DNA of 64,000 bases from Phylloscopus collybita. Its lineage: Eukaryota; Chordata; Aves; Passeriformes; Phylloscopidae. This document shows positions 21,901-35,169 of the stretch, piece by piece. The stretch lies in the NCBI GenBank assembly GCA_027886175.1, contig JAJNNQ010000008.1, forward strand, positions 6,489,001 through 6,553,000, written 5' to 3'. Made by a program: the position numbers and the translations under genes. The stretch's first letter is position 1; each line of letters starts with the position of its first letter. The notes under the pieces are model-generated. The model worked only from the letters and a program-made list of their open reading frames with translations. It was not told where the DNA came from and ran no database searches.

Positions 21901-23450
21901 GTGAGTGTCTTGCTTAACTGCAATGGTTAAAAAGGCATGGCTGACTTAATGCATGAGTGTTGAAATCTGTGTCTGGAATTATGGAAACAAGTTGAGAAAC
22001 ATGAACAGAATTGATTGTTGATTATTTTCCTTTGTAAGAGCTGGGAAAAGATGTATTGTGCTTTTCTGTGGTCTTTAAAGGCCCACATTGTCCTTTTTTC
22101 TTTTTCTTTTTTTTGTTTTCTTTTGTTAACTTATCTTTTAATATGAAGTGTCATTCCCAAAATGAAGTAGTGTCCTTGGGCTGGTGGCAACAGCTGGAGT
22201 TGCAGAATTCATAAATAATTCAGAGAAGGATAAAGGGTAGGGGAATTTTTTTGTCATTTGAATCTTTATTATGTGCACACATTTCATTTTAGATATGGCA
22301 TCATTTGAATTCATTCAGTATGATGATTGCACTGACCTGTCATATTTATTTTGATGTCCCTTCGAAGGACCATATGCTCTGTCCTCAGCATGGAAATGAT
22401 GCAAGTTGCAAACTGAAAGGCAGCTCTGTTCCTGTAGGGATGGAGCCCCTCACTTCCCGTTGTCACGTCAGTGGATGTACAGCTGCACTGCAGCAGAGAA
22501 GGTGGAGTCGTTGTGTCAGTGCAGTGACTAAGTGGCAGTGTAGCCTAGCAAAAGGTGGAAAAAAGGGCAAAACCCGTTTGCATCAAGGTATTGTGTGGCA
22601 TTGAAAGCTCAGCTGTCACTGAGGGCCAGTTGGTGTGAGGAACCTGGCATGTGGAGGGTGGAAAGGATTAAAGCCAGCTAGAAATCTGCCAAGGTGGAGG
22701 TGTGCCATGGTAGCTTTAGTGTGGGAATACAATTAATTACTCTGTATGTTGGAAGTGGGGTTGCCACGCTCACAACCTCCTGGGGTTGCACGGGACTTAG
22801 TCTGGATATGCAAGGCTCTGAGCTGCTTCTTTGCCCGGTCCTTGTCCTCCTTTCCTCTTGAAGCTGCTTGCTTACTCAGACAAAATCTTGGATAATGTGT
22901 TTTTGGGGCAGAACAAGGGGAGGAAATATGCAGTTGTATTTTGCCTCTTCATTAATTCTGCTGTAACCATTGCATCTGGTCCTTCATTTATTTCATTGGT
23001 ATGTTCCTGTGGATGAGTGGTACATTTTCCAGAAGTCACAGGCTCAAGTTCAACCGTGTCCCATAAGCAATGAACTGCATGATAATGAATAATGTGGGGT
23101 CCCTATTGGCTAAAGCACTGGCTGGTATTACAATTCACACTTGGTGGATAACAGGACTCTGTTACCAGGACTTTGTTACTGTTCATTTTGTATGTAATAT
23201 TAACACCCTAAGATTGCAACCATCTCAATATTTTCATGTAAGGTGTAACAGTGAGCTGTGATTTGTATGAAGTACGTGGTCCACTGTGCTCATCCCAGGG
23301 GCAGAAGGAAGCCAGTTAAGTGCAGGTTAGTGAAATACAGTAACTAGAAGCTGTGAATGAAAATAACTGTATGCAAAATTGTTTCTTTTCTAGATCCTGC
23401 CTTCAATGACTGAGCCTCCCTGAAATCATCTTATCAGCTACTGCCAAGAT
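18911..23450. other. Gene desert, no gene seen
   Basis: AT-rich unique DNA with a poly(T) tract near 19140-19175. A CRE-like TCACGTCA occurs near 22463. Open frames up to about 104 codons occur but show no recognisable family or exon context. Confidence 0.4.
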
Positions 23451-23559
23451 GAGAAGGATAATAGGAAGGAGGAGTGCTTAAGTGGCTTTAATGACAGTTA
23501 ATTTCATCTATTTATCAAATGACAGGTTGTTTTTTCCTCAAAACTCAATTGTCATGACA

Positions 23560-23840
23560 AGATGCTTTTGGAAGTCATCTTTGTAAAATAAAACTGACAA
23601 TTTTTAGCCTACAAAGAGCTATTGTATCTTTCTGTAGAATGTTGTCATTATGGTAAACTGCTGGAAAGTCTATTTTTGAAGTAATTTAACTCGCATACTT
23701 CATTCATTTATTTGAATGTCTGTGGAATGCCATGTGAAAAGTTTCTTGCCAGAGTTCTTTTATTCAATGGAATAGTTATTGTTACAATACTCAATTTATT
23801 ATTGTCTAAATTATTGTTGCCCTAGCCTCCTGCAAAAATG
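23560..23840. promoter_or_regulatory. Candidate conserved non-coding element
   Basis: Repeat-free AT-rich block with several ATTTA/TAAATTATTG motifs and a rare CpG (CTCGCATAC). Low-confidence call by texture. Confidence 0.25.
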
Positions 23841-24119
23841 TTTCTTTTTTAGTAATTCTTAAACAAATAAGGAATGAATGAGGTTTTGTCCCCTTTGTGT
23901 TTTGATCAGCATATTTTGCCTTTCAGTGTCTTCAGTTTTTGGAATGACACAACACAAACAAAGGTGGTTTGGTTTGGGGTTTTTTTTTTTCCCCAACAGC
24001 ACATGTCTTTTGTGCCATGATTTTTTAATATATACACTGCCAAGATACAATTACTGGAAGGAGAGAGAGAGAGAAGCTGTTGGGAATGTCATGTTATGCC
24101 AAATTAAGAATTATTAGCT

Positions 24120-24270
24120 CTTACTTTCTGTGCAATCTCTTCGAGTAGAACTCGACCTATTGCGTCTGGCGTATACTTTGACTCTAGTGGAACTAATGTG
24201 TCCTTGGAGTAGCATTTCAGAGTAACTTCAGCTTCATGTTTTTTTCACAAGTCTGCTTTAAACTGCTGGG
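24120..24270. promoter_or_regulatory. CpG-retaining unique block in AT-rich desert
   Basis: Four CpGs occur within about 35 bases (24142-24172), beginning with the perfect short inverted repeat TCGAG-5 bp-CTCGA at 24141-24155. Isolated CpG clusters in otherwise CpG-depleted DNA often mark constrained or unmethylated elements. Confidence 0.35.
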
Positions 24271-24299
24271 ATTAACTTCAGAGAAGGCGAGAGATACAG

Positions 24300-27200
24300 G
24301 CTCCTTTGTCAGCAGCTGTGCTGGTTAAAGAAGGAGGCTTCATGCACGCTTGCTTGCTCCTTCTCTCCCTGCTGGGGAAGCAAACCAAACTGTTTCCCTG
24401 AGCACACCCAGACTTACTTCAGCCAAAGTTAATTGTATTATCAAATATTAGTTACCCAGCACCCTGGGTCACTGATGAAAGGACAGGGCATACACAGACC
24501 AGCTGTGCAGACGTCATGTCTGGGAAGGGTGGGGTGTTGACAGGGGTGTTGCTGAGGTCTGGTCCTGCTGTGTTGCCTTTTCAGCAGGTGCAGTTACATC
24601 TCTCGGATGTGGTAAAAATTGGATGTGTTAGAAAGCTGTGCAGATCTGACATGCATAATATTCACATTCCAGGGACATCCTGGGTAATGCAAAATAAACC
24701 TGTGCTCTTTGACTTACTCCCTGTGTGTGCCAGTATGAGGGGAGAGAACTGGTGTGAGTGTGTGTACATGGCAGACACCTATTTTGGGAAGGTGTGTCTG
24801 GTCAAGGTGTGGGAATGGTACAAGTGTTTCCATTATCTAGAGAACACACTTTTCACTTTACTCATCAAAGAGGCTGCCTCAGCCACCACATGCCTCAGGA
24901 GAACTGCTTTTGACACATGAGCTGCCTTGAGTGGAGAAGGGAGAACACCTCCAGCAGGAGTGGCTGCTGTTGCTTCTCTGCAGTAGATGCTGGAGTCTGG
25001 TGAGGCGTCCAAACTCTAGATATTTCCTGTGCCAAAATTAGAACGGTATGGGTAATCTTTAGTATTCAAAAACATACTGAGTAAAAGCAGTGCACTGAAC
25101 AGCTCCTTCAACACTGACCCTTCTCATGCAAAGGCTGTGGAGTGTAGGTGCCTTCCTAGAGCTGGCTTGGGAAGAGCAAGAGGCTTTCTGATCTGTCAGA
25201 AACCTGAGAGCAGCAGCACTGCTTGCATCTCCTCTAGGGCACTGCCAAGTGAAAAGAACACAGTCACAGAAAGGACTGAGCCTCCAGCTCAGTTTGGGTG
25301 TCATCTGTTACCTTTTATTTGTCCTTAAGGACAAATAGGGAAAGGATGAGGAATATACAGTGGCCATACTGTGCCTATGGAAGGGAGGAAAATAACCTGC
25401 CAGGTGTGTAAGGAAGGGGCAGGTGTGGCTCCAGGTATGAGAGCTGTGCCCTGTTCCAGCAGCCCAGGGTTGAGCCATGGCTGAGCTCTCAGTGTTGGGT
25501 TCAGGAGTGATGTGCCTGCTCCAAACAACTGTCACATGTCTCCCCTGACCATGAACTAAGTGCAAAGGAGCCTCCACGGCTCTATGAGACAGCCCATAAT
25601 TCATATAACTCTTTCTGTTCTTTAATTGAACTACTCTAGTACCAACACTGAAATGTTTAATGACATACTTGTGATTGCCTAGGAATCTATTTACCTTCCC
25701 AAGTGACAATACACAGTTAAACCAGTACTGCAAAGTAACATCTTCCATAGAGCACTGTCGTGGATGTTAAGCTGATGAGTAGAATTTCACATCCAAGCAC
25801 TTAAAACTATCAAATGCTATAATTAAACAGCCATACTGTTTATGTAGGGCTGAAATGACAACAAAATACAGCTTTAGGGAAGGCAGATTTTCTTCTTATA
25901 AATATTCCAAATAATAGGCTGGTTTCAAGTAGACTTCCTGGCTCTGGTGATTGCTGCATTCAGTCTGAATCTATCAGGAATCTCAGTCATAGTAGTGTGT
26001 TTATTATTATAAACACATGATTTCTATATATGTTCTCCACAAATATGTTGGACAAAACATAGTTTACCTTCTTAACTGGTGCTATATGGTTACTTTCTAA
26101 CTCCTTTAATTTCAGTTCTAACTTGATTGAATAAAAGGTGCATTCCTGACAATAATCTTTACATCTGTAATGGAACACTTGATTTTATATGACTGTTTGC
26201 ATATTCCAGACATAGCAAAACATTTTTAAAGCAATATGTGTTGACAATACACAGAGATAAAAATCAGTCTATGACAAACTAAGGAGCAAACTTTTAATAA
26301 GACCAATGAATCATTAGAAATTATTAGAAAGGGAATGTTGGATTTTCTATCTTCTGAATGAGGAAAAATATTTTTATAGAGGTATATGCTTGAACAAATG
26401 GCTGGGTGTGGTAGAGGAATTCCTCACAGGCTTCTGTGGCTTTTGCAACACCTGGAGTGAGACTGGGTCATCTTAGACATCCTTCTGGCTTGGAAGGCAG
26501 TGAGAAGTCTCAGCATAGCAAGTATCATCATAGAACAGCAGCTTCCACTGAAAGGTTACTCAAAGTTAGTTAAGCTTATCCTCAAAAAAGGATTAGGAAG
26601 GGTGTTGGGAATGTTCCTGCTACCTAGTGCCATGCCTTTTTCAAAGATCCTCTTTCACCTGACCTCTTGCTCCTGTAGAGTATTTCACTGGCTTAGGTGG
26701 ATTTCTCTGGTTCATCCATCCTCCCCCCACCCACACTAATCAAACACCACATGAACATCGTTTTTCAGAGCAAATGTCTTCTACAGAGTGTCTACTTCTA
26801 CAGAGTGCAATGTTGCCTTTCTGCTAGAAATAACTATTAAGTTGAAAATAATCTGACAACATCCTGCTGGGGATAAATTAGGTTTGTTCTCTACTAAGAT
26901 TAGTTAACAAGAAAATGATTGCAAGTTGATTGTATCCAGTTATCTGCCTTTTTTCTTTCTAATGGGCTTTTTGTTGCCATGCTGTCACCAATTGTGTGCA
27001 AGTGGTACTCTTCCAAGTGCCCTACAGCCTGGGGAGATGCTGTTTGCTGTCTTATACCATGAAAAGACTTGTGGGCAGAAGTGTTTGGAGAAGGGGAGAG
27101 GTTGCCTCTGTGTAGATTTCTGAATCTTGTGCACCCTCGGTTTTGGCCAATGGGGATGTGTTCTGCACTATGGCAATCAATACATTACCACCAAAGTCCA

Positions 27201-27960
27201 AAATGCCAGGTATAATTAGCTCATGTGTTTAAATAGGTTTAAACTATTTTTCAGCTTGTGCATACAAGCCTGTTTTCATTCAGAAGTCCATAGTTTACTT
27301 GGGAAGAATGCTGTGCAAATCAGAAAAAGCATAAAAATTATTTAAAGTTACGTGCTAGTGTTTAAGATTTTAAAAATACCTGTGAGATCTTTATTTCTTT
27401 GTTTACGATTGATTAGGGTTAGAGTTTTAAAAGCTTAATGCTGACTCTAAGTGCTTTACAGCCAGTCACTGAGAATTATGGGCTTGGCACAACTCACGTT
27501 TTTGTCCTTCAGTATATCCATTATTGTTAGATGCTGAGTGGTCACTGCACATAGATGACTGGGTTTTTGGGTATTTTACATTTCTACATGTTCAGAAAAA
27601 TACTTTGTTAAAGCAGCTGCTGGGTGAATGGAGTAATTAAAGAACTGTACTGCTTTTATTGAAGCTGACATATGCTGCACATTCCTTAAAACTCAGTATG
27701 TGAGCAGAATGTTTCCAGGATTTATTGAAGGCAGACATCTAGAGATACTGGGGAGCTTTTAATAGTAGTAAAGATAACTTCCAAGTTTTATGCTGTTATA
27801 TAAATCTGTCTTTAAGAAGAGAGCTGTTATTGCAATACATTGCTCGTGTTCTTCATATTTTGTCCGGGTGTATGTTTTATGTATGTACTTGTACACCTAC
27901 ACACAAATGCTTGACCTGAGCACTCTTATTTGACAGTGATTGTATATTCTATTTAGTATT
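24300..27960. other. Gene desert, no gene seen
   Basis: Unique DNA of mixed composition. The longest open frames (134 codons at 24516-24920 plus, 146 codons at 25308-25748 minus) have no recognisable domain, no promoter island and no clear splice context. Confidence 0.4.
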
Positions 27961-28199
27961 TTTTTGGGAAAAAATAGTGTTCTAATGCTGACTGAGAATC
28001 TCAATTTGCTTGGTACAAAAATAAATATGCAGTATATTGTGGGGGGGGTTATAATTTATTTATTTATTTAACTGTAATGCAGCCCTGCTTAGTTTGAATT
28101 ACAGCTCTTACTGTGTGAGTGTTGTGGTAGCAAGCAAGGAATCTTACTCAGCATTAACTGAGGCTGGGTTTCATTTTAACTAGTACGATGAGTGCAATG

Positions 28200-28940
28200 T
28201 TCCACATGCGGGATACTTTTGCAAGTTGTAAAAAAGTAGACTTGTTTATCTATCATCCGTATTTTGTATGATTTCAGAGTAGAATGTTGTCATTACTGTT
28301 AAATTACTTGGCTAAAACTAGCAAACTTTCACCTGTATATTTTGCAATATTTAAACCTTAAGCACTTTTCAAGCAATATGTTTGGTTTACCATTGTTGCA
28401 CACTGTAAAATAAAATACAATATTAAAATACATGCTGAAAGAACATTCTTCATCGGCTAGGAATAAACATGTGGAAGAGCTATTTTCAAAATGTCAGGGT
28501 TTTTTGCTAAATTTTTCCCAGTTGATTTTGTATTGTCTTTAATGTGGGACTTGGAAAAGAGGTTAGTTTCCCTTACCAGGATACATAAGGTGCTGTTGTG
28601 TGTCGGTGTTCTAAACTTCTAGGACTGGGTACAAGGAAAATACACTTTATAATTTTAGCACTCTGTTAGGTATGCAGTAGAAGTTAGTTTCATACCTGGT
28701 TGTTTGCATGAGCAGGCTAGGTATTTCTAAGTGTCTTTGTAGTCCAACAAACTCATTTTATGGAAAAATCTTTTCATATTGGGTTCCACAAGTTGAAGAC
28801 AAAAACATTTCTAAACTACTCACATGTTTTAACACTTTGAGTCAATTCCCATGTGTTAAAGTGTAAACTACTAACTAATCCATAGGAGTTTGTGCAGCAG
28901 AAAGTCATTTAATTAACACTTTTAATTTCAGCTATGAAAG
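28200..28940. promoter_or_regulatory. AT-rich candidate elements with repeated AACACTTT motifs
   Basis: Repeat-free blocks at about 28220-28400 and 28820-28935. The latter carries ACACTTT (28831-28837) and its inverted copy AAAGTGT, then AACACTTTTAA about 55 bp further on. This resembles spaced TCF- or NKX-type sites. Confidence 0.3.
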
Positions 28941-29089
28941 AAGGGGAAAATGAAGTCTGGAGAATGGAGAGAGGCTTTGTTTTTCATTGCTGAAGTCTCC
29001 CTGCACTGCGAGTCTACTGATGCCCGTGGTGCATAGACCATCTCCTGCCTGCTAATTAGGCCTCTCCAGTTTGCTCTCTAGAAATGTGC

Positions 29090-29640
29090 TGGAGAAGTTT
29101 TTTTTTTTCAACGAAACCACCACGCCATCATAAATAAGGGAATGGTACAGTATGTAACTATTATACACCACTCATTTGGCAGACTATAATTTAATAGAAC
29201 AACAATGATCAGACCAGTATATCAGTTAATTTTCAAAACATTTTATTCCACGCAAATTAGCTCAGGTCCTGGAGGGCAAAATGACAAGAGGTTACTCGTA
29301 CACTATGTATTTAATTAATTGAAAAATGCTCAAATTGCTTTTACAGTTGTTATTAAAAAGTAGAATCAGTGTTGCCAGTGCTCAACCATAATTAGAACCC
29401 CGGGGAATTAAATATTTAGCATTAGTAATGTAACAGCACTTAGGACACAAATTTCTATTTTTGTAATGAAAGCAATACAGTGTAAGTGCAAATGGCTGAA
29501 ACGACAGCTGTGACAAGCAAACCAGGCTGGGATATTTCAATAAGACACCTCGTTGGACAGCAAGCCTTACTGCATTACTCGTTTGTAAGAGTCTAAATCC
29601 CAGCAGCCAGGCATTACAGGCGGTATTTAGATTTCTAATT
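29090..29640. promoter_or_regulatory. Candidate deeply conserved enhancer next to a CpG patch
   Basis: About 550 bp of complex AT-rich sequence without repeats, dense in homeodomain sites (TTTAATTAATTG, CATAATTAGAA, TTTCTAATTG) and retaining isolated CpGs. It runs directly into a GC-rich CpG patch at 29640-29770. The texture is typical of vertebrate developmental enhancers, but conservation was not tested. Confidence 0.45.
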
Positions 29641-29775
29641 GCAGGCGGGATGCGCGCCGGGGCAGGTGTCAGCGGGCGGGGCGGGCGGGGAGCTCCCCCA
29701 AAGAACACGGCCCAGGTGCTGCGGGCACGGCCGGGGCACGGCCCGGGGCGGCCGAGGGGGGAAACCAGCCGCTGG
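29640..29775. other. Small CpG-rich patch
   Basis: About 130 bp of strongly GC- and CpG-rich sequence in the middle of an AT-rich desert, abutting the candidate enhancer. It could be an enhancer-associated CpG island or an orphan promoter. Confidence 0.5.
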
Positions 29776-31145
29776 TTGTTTTAAGTTTAATTACATCTTA
29801 AGCGTAAGTGCTTTCAGTGATACAACATGAAAAGTCGGATATTGGGCTCTAATGAGCTGTAGTGGTAGATGGCTGGAGACCCTGAGGGATTCATTCACTA
29901 AATTAACTGGATAACAGTACTTGGTTTGGGCACGGTAGGATGGCTGAGCTGTGCTTAGAAACCTCCCTTTCAGAGCTGTCTCTCATTCCTGTTTTCATTC
30001 CAAACAGTGTAGTGACTTCCACGGCTGCCTGCTACAACTGTTCAGCTTGTCACAAGTATTATGTTACCAACTAATAAGTAATAAAGCAAATCTGACTTCG
30101 TTTCTCTTCTGTTTTGCTGTGTGTGCTTCCCCTGGAATGGCAGGGGAAGGAGGAAAGCTTGAAGGCACTTGTGCATCTTCTGAATAGGAAAAAAAAAAAA
30201 AAAAAAAAGCTGTATTTGGGCACGGCATGCTTTGGCCTTCTTAAAGCACTGATTTGTTTCCCAGAAATAGGACAGTCGGGCAGAGGGATGGAATACTTGT
30301 TTTTGAAGATGCTTTTGTTCCAGTTGGCACCTGCTTGCAGGACAGAGTTTGTGCTGGAGCTGAACACGTAGCAAGGACGTGCTGTCTGGGTGGCACTGGC
30401 CCAGGACAGCCTGTTTCTTGGGAGAAGCAAGCAGGGGCTGCACAGTGCCACATCCAGCACCAGCAGCAATGCCACAGCTGCTGCTCTCCTGCTTTGCAAC
30501 CACTTTTTTCTGCTGCAGGTCACTCCATAGAGAATCAGGAGCTTCAGTTTTGTTTGTTTCCTGAACAAGTGGAAAAATTCTGAGAAAATCAGCTTTTCTC
30601 TAACAGGTTTATGAATTTTGGGCTCAGAGTGTAGGAAGGAGCATTTTTTTGACTACACTGAAACCTTGTGAGGTATCATCTCTGAGCTTCCCTGGGTGCT
30701 TGCATCCCCACCTACTTTGATCCAGCTCCCTGAGCTTTTTCCTGGCGACCAGAGATTTGCAATTAGAAACCCTTTGTGCTCTGTAATTTGTGTGCATGGT
30801 GCACAGAATTAAGGCACCCAAGGGTTTGATGTAATTGTGAATTACTGCTGTGTGTAAATAATCCTCATCAGCTCTTACTTTCAGAAATGAAATGGTGGAG
30901 TTTTCCCTCTCTCCTTCCCTTTGATGCAATTAGAGGGCCTGGGAATAGGGCCTGGGTCCTGCCAGCAGCCCTGACTCACAGCAGGACAAGCTGCACCTGG
31001 ACTGAGCTTTCTGTCCTGGCATCTAAAGCTGTGCTGAGCCTCTCCTGTGGATGAGCCAACAGCTGCACTGACATGACAGTAGCACCACTGCTGGCTGTCT
31101 TGTCAGTGATCTGGGGTCTAAGAAGTCTCTATTCTGGCCTGGGAT
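29776..31145. other. Gene desert, no gene seen
   Basis: Mixed-composition unique DNA with a 20-base poly(A) run near 30189-30208. Overlapping open frames on both strands at 30042-30583 show no recognisable protein. Confidence 0.4.
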
Positions 31146-31149
31146 GAGA

Positions 31150-31180
31150 TATTTATTTATTTATTTATTTGTTTGTTTGT

Positions 31181-31212
<32 letters not shown>
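31150..31212. repeat. (TTTA)n microsatellite with (TTTG) interruption
   Basis: About 63 bp of tandem TTTA units, with three TTTG units in the middle. Confidence 0.9.
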
Positions 31213-34200
31213 AGTGTGTGTCTACAGAGCTGCTCTTTCCTAAGGTTTTTGAGGCTTGGGTCGTGTCTGTCATTGCCAGGATCAGTTCCTGTAAGTCCTG
31301 CAGCAGTTGGTCTCTCTCTCCCTGAGGATGGGGAAGGAGGGGGGCTGTGGGCTTTAGTTGCCTGGAGATTGGCAGCTGGAAAGGCGTTTCTCCCTTCTGC
31401 TTTATTTTTGTTCTTTGGCATCTCTTCTTCCAGTCTCTGTACCCCCTGTGCCCAGTGCTGTAAAGCACACAAAGACAGTCTCAGACTTTTGCTGGTTTCT
31501 CATCCTTTGAGGATAAAATTCCCTTTTTGGGTCCGAAATTCACCAGCATTGCCTCTTCAGAGGCATATTACAAGCTACTCCATCACCAACTTCTACCTTA
31601 AAAATAGACTAAAAATACAAGCTTTAGAGAAGGTTTGTCCTGCCAAAGGCCATTAAAGTTACTTCTCCATAGCCTTGGCTGCTGCCTGGTGGGTATGACT
31701 GTGTGCTCTGAGCTCTCTGGCAGGCAGGAAGAAAGTAGATAGGCAGAGATGAAACAAAAGTTTTCCTTGGGACCCTCTCCCAGTCCAGCCTTGGCTGTTC
31801 TGACATCCCCTCATGTCTAAGGCAGGGTTTAGTTTTAGCACATTTCATTACATTTCACCAATTAAAGTAATTTTTTCACAGAATAAAAATGTTCAAAGTA
31901 TGGTTTTTAATATGAACTTGGGCTAACACCCTCTTTTAAAGTAGATATAAACCTCAGTGGTATTGGTATTGGTAAGTGTGGTATTGGTCACACCAAGTTT
32001 TTTGAAGACTGACCAGCACTGATCCAGCATTGTATTGATGGCTGTTTCTGTTTTTTAAACAAGTGAACCTAGTGTGAAAAGTCAGATTCACCAGCAAAAA
32101 TATCTGGGCACTGCTGCAAGTTTTCCTGCAGGCCTGACTGAATGACTCTCCAATGGCTTGTGGATTTTACCAAGGTAAGGGAGCAGCTCTCTGCTGATGC
32201 TATGCCAGGAGAAAGCAAACGAGCTGAAAGTAAAGCACAGCTGTGTACAGGAGTCCTGCTCCTTGTTCCTCCTTATATTTTGCTTCTGCTGATACTGATG
32301 CTCTTCTTTCAGTTATTGTCTAACATGGAAAGGAATTAGCTGGACAAGAGAGTTTTTCTGTGCTTGTTTATAACTGCATGTTGAGGTAGGATTAACTTTT
32401 CTCTGTCCCTTTTATATACTGCCTCTCATTTAATAGCTTAAACTTCTAAAACTAGTCTCAGAAAAAAATCTGCTTTGCTTTTTGTGACTTGTTGCTCATA
32501 TCCCCTGTTGTGTTTCTATTATTGAAATTATATTTTATACACAGTATAAATGTATATTTATACACGATACCCTGCAGTATTTTCCATTGTGTGTCTTTTG
32601 TTGTTTGCTTTTTTTTTTTTTTTTTTTTTTGGAGGGGAAGGGGGATGGGGCGGTTTCTTCTTGTTGTTGTGTTATTTGGTCTTTTTTGTTTGGTTGTTTT
32701 CTTCTGCTGTTGCTTTTCTTTTTAATAAACCCATCCTCGGGTAGTTGCCAGTGGTATTAGAGCCACCCTGCCACCATAATGTGACCTCCAAGTCATCCTC
32801 AAGCCTTCTGCAGTCTTTAGGACCCAATTCTGAGGCTGCTTTTGGGTTTCCTGCTAAAATCCATGAGCCTGCCAGTGCTGTAGGGATGGGAGCTGCTTGC
32901 ATCAATGACTGTACCAGGGCTGTGGCAGTGGCAGCTCATCTAACAGTGCTTGCAGGCTGGGACCTGAGGACTTTGCTGCTGCTTTGTTATAAATGTGGAA
33001 GCTAGGCCCCGAAATAATTCAAAAACTTACATCCAATGCTCAAAAATTCTCTGAAATTGGGTTCCTGCTGCCTTGTGTTGCTGGCCTACATGTTCCCAGA
33101 AAAAGTTAAACTCATGTCACTGACCTGGGCCATATTAAATGAGCAAGGGGCAGGTTTTGGGTCTCAGTTGTGGGGGTGGAAGCAGGGTTCTGAGGCTCTC
33201 AGTGTTACACTCCCACTTGTGTGCGTGACGATGAAATGAATTGGTTAATGAGTGCCTGAGCATCTGTTCAGCCTCTGGTAGATGCTTTGCCAAGGTTCAA
33301 GTTCCCTGAGGAGGATTAGCCACCTGGTCTGGTTTTCATGATATAGTGACAAAGGGGACACCCACCTTTCGTTTCACTGCTGAGGATGGCCAAATGCACA
33401 GGGTCCCCGGGAGGTCTGCGAGTTTGATGTCTTTTTGTAATTTAACAATTACTTTTGTAATTGTTACAATTTAGGTTACAGCAGAGCCTGCATTCACTGT
33501 GTGTTTCTGTAGGAAGAGTGACACATACTCACCCAGTCTGTCTCTGTCTTGCCAAATAGACTTATTTATTTCCCTTTTTCTCAAATGACACACAGCTCTT
33601 TTCACACAATTATCTCTTGCTGTATAATATATATAATCAATATACACCATAGGGCAACAAGAAGTGGTGATAAAAAGAGGTTTAAAGAGAAAAAATGGGC
33701 ATTTCATAGCTTGAACTTACAATTAGGCTACTAGAAGTGTCTAGATTTTGCTGCATGGACAGCATTATGACTTGATGAAAGGCCTGCACTAAAAAGCCTG
33801 AATTTATGTGTGGTAGTATTGCTTTACGATGAGCTTGATTTAGTAGGGGTTTGACCCATCAGACACAATATAGCAAAGGAACTTAGTATTCTTGACAGAC
33901 AGAAACATTACACATTTGTTGCTGAACTTTGAAAAAGCTGAAATCGTGTAACCAGCCTGGATTAAAGTAATGAAATGAGTGAAGTCTTGGCAAACTGCAA
34001 GGAGGGCTTGGCTGGACTTTTGCATCCGGGTTGCCTGCTGGAGCCATGCAGAATCACTTTCTGATGTTGGTTTGTTTGGGGCTGGGGGGAAAGGAAGGAG
34101 GTGTGGGGTTTTATTAACCTGTGGCTTGTTGGATAGGTATAAACCCTGCAGTGAGCTCCTGGCAAAGAGAAGCTGGAGCAGCTGGGTAAATGTGCTGAGC

Positions 34201-34580
34201 TCTCTGGAGGAGAGAAGTCTGAATTATGGTGAGATACCTCCAGCTGGGCTGCATTGGTGACCCTGATGCTGCAGGACCCTGTGCCTCAGGCACAGCCCAG
34301 GGACAGACAGATCTGCCCCACAAAGGACAGGCAGGTGCCACCACGGGGGAATGGCTGAGGCAGGGCAGTGCCACAAGAGGAGCTGCACCTCCTTGCCCCT
34401 GGCCTTTGTGCAGACACCATGGATGTAGCCTGTTGGCAACAAGGTGAGAAAGAATGGGAAGGAGCCTCAGAACCCTGTTTGCTGGGTTTGGCTGGTTTAG
34501 GTGCCCATGGGGGAAAGGAGACAATATGGGCATTTAGGCTGGTCATCCAGCTAAGTGTTCAGCTTTGAACAGCTCATGAG
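31213..34580. other. Gene desert, no gene seen
   Basis: Unique DNA. A T-rich then G/T-rich tract lies at about 32600-32720. No coding or RNA gene is recognised. Confidence 0.4.
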
Positions 34581-34583
34581 TAA

Positions 34584-35165
34584 TCCTAGAATGGTTTGGG
34601 TTGGATGAGATCTCAAAGACCATCTAGTTCTGACTCCCCTGCATGGGCAGGGACACTTTCCACTAGCCCAGGTTGTTCAGAGACCCATCCAACCTGGCCT
34701 GGAACACTTCCAGGAGTGGGGCGGCCACAGCTTCTCTGGGCAACCTGTGCCAGGGCCTCACCACCCTCGTGGTAATTTTTCCTAATATCTAATCTAAACC
34801 TCTCTATCTACATTTTTTTCTCATATCTAATTTAACCCTGCCCTCTGTCAGTTTGAAGCCATCTCTTCTTGTCCCATCTCTCCATGCCCTTGCCTAAAGT
34901 CCCTCTCCAGCACTCTGGGAGCCCCTTTAGGTTTTGGAAGGTGCTGTAAAGTTTCCCCAGATCTGTCTCTGCTCCAGTCTGAGAAGCCACAACTCTCTCA
35001 CAAGTGTGCTCCAGCCCTCTGATCATCTTCATGACCCTCATCTGGACTCACTCCAACAAGTCCATGTCCTTCTTGCCCTGTGGGTCCCAAAGCTGGACAC
35101 AGTGCTTCAGGTGGGGTCTCATGAGAACAGGTAGAGGGGAAGAATCACCTCCCTTGAGAATTTGC
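34584..35165 (-). mobile_element. CR1 LINE fragment, 3' end, truncated
   Basis: Reading the plus strand from 34584 gives the reverse complement of the avian CR1 3' end: the AGAATGGTTTGGGTTGGA motif, then CATCTAGTTCTGACTCC, CACTAGCCCAGGTTGTTCAG and CAACCTGGCC. The segment ending TTCAGGTGGGGTCTCA near 35120 is also typical of CR1. It is a 5'-truncated copy of about 580 bp with no intact ORF. Abundant CR1 is a hallmark of bird and reptile genomes. Confidence 0.9.
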
Positions 35166-35169
35166 TGCA

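Noticed and set aside
24516..24920. 134-codon plus-strand ORF in the desert
   Set aside because: No domain, no CpG promoter and no flanking splice pattern. Length is within the chance range for the window.
34832..35041. 69-codon minus-strand ORF
   Set aside because: Lies wholly inside the CR1 fragment and is a residue of the retrotransposon.
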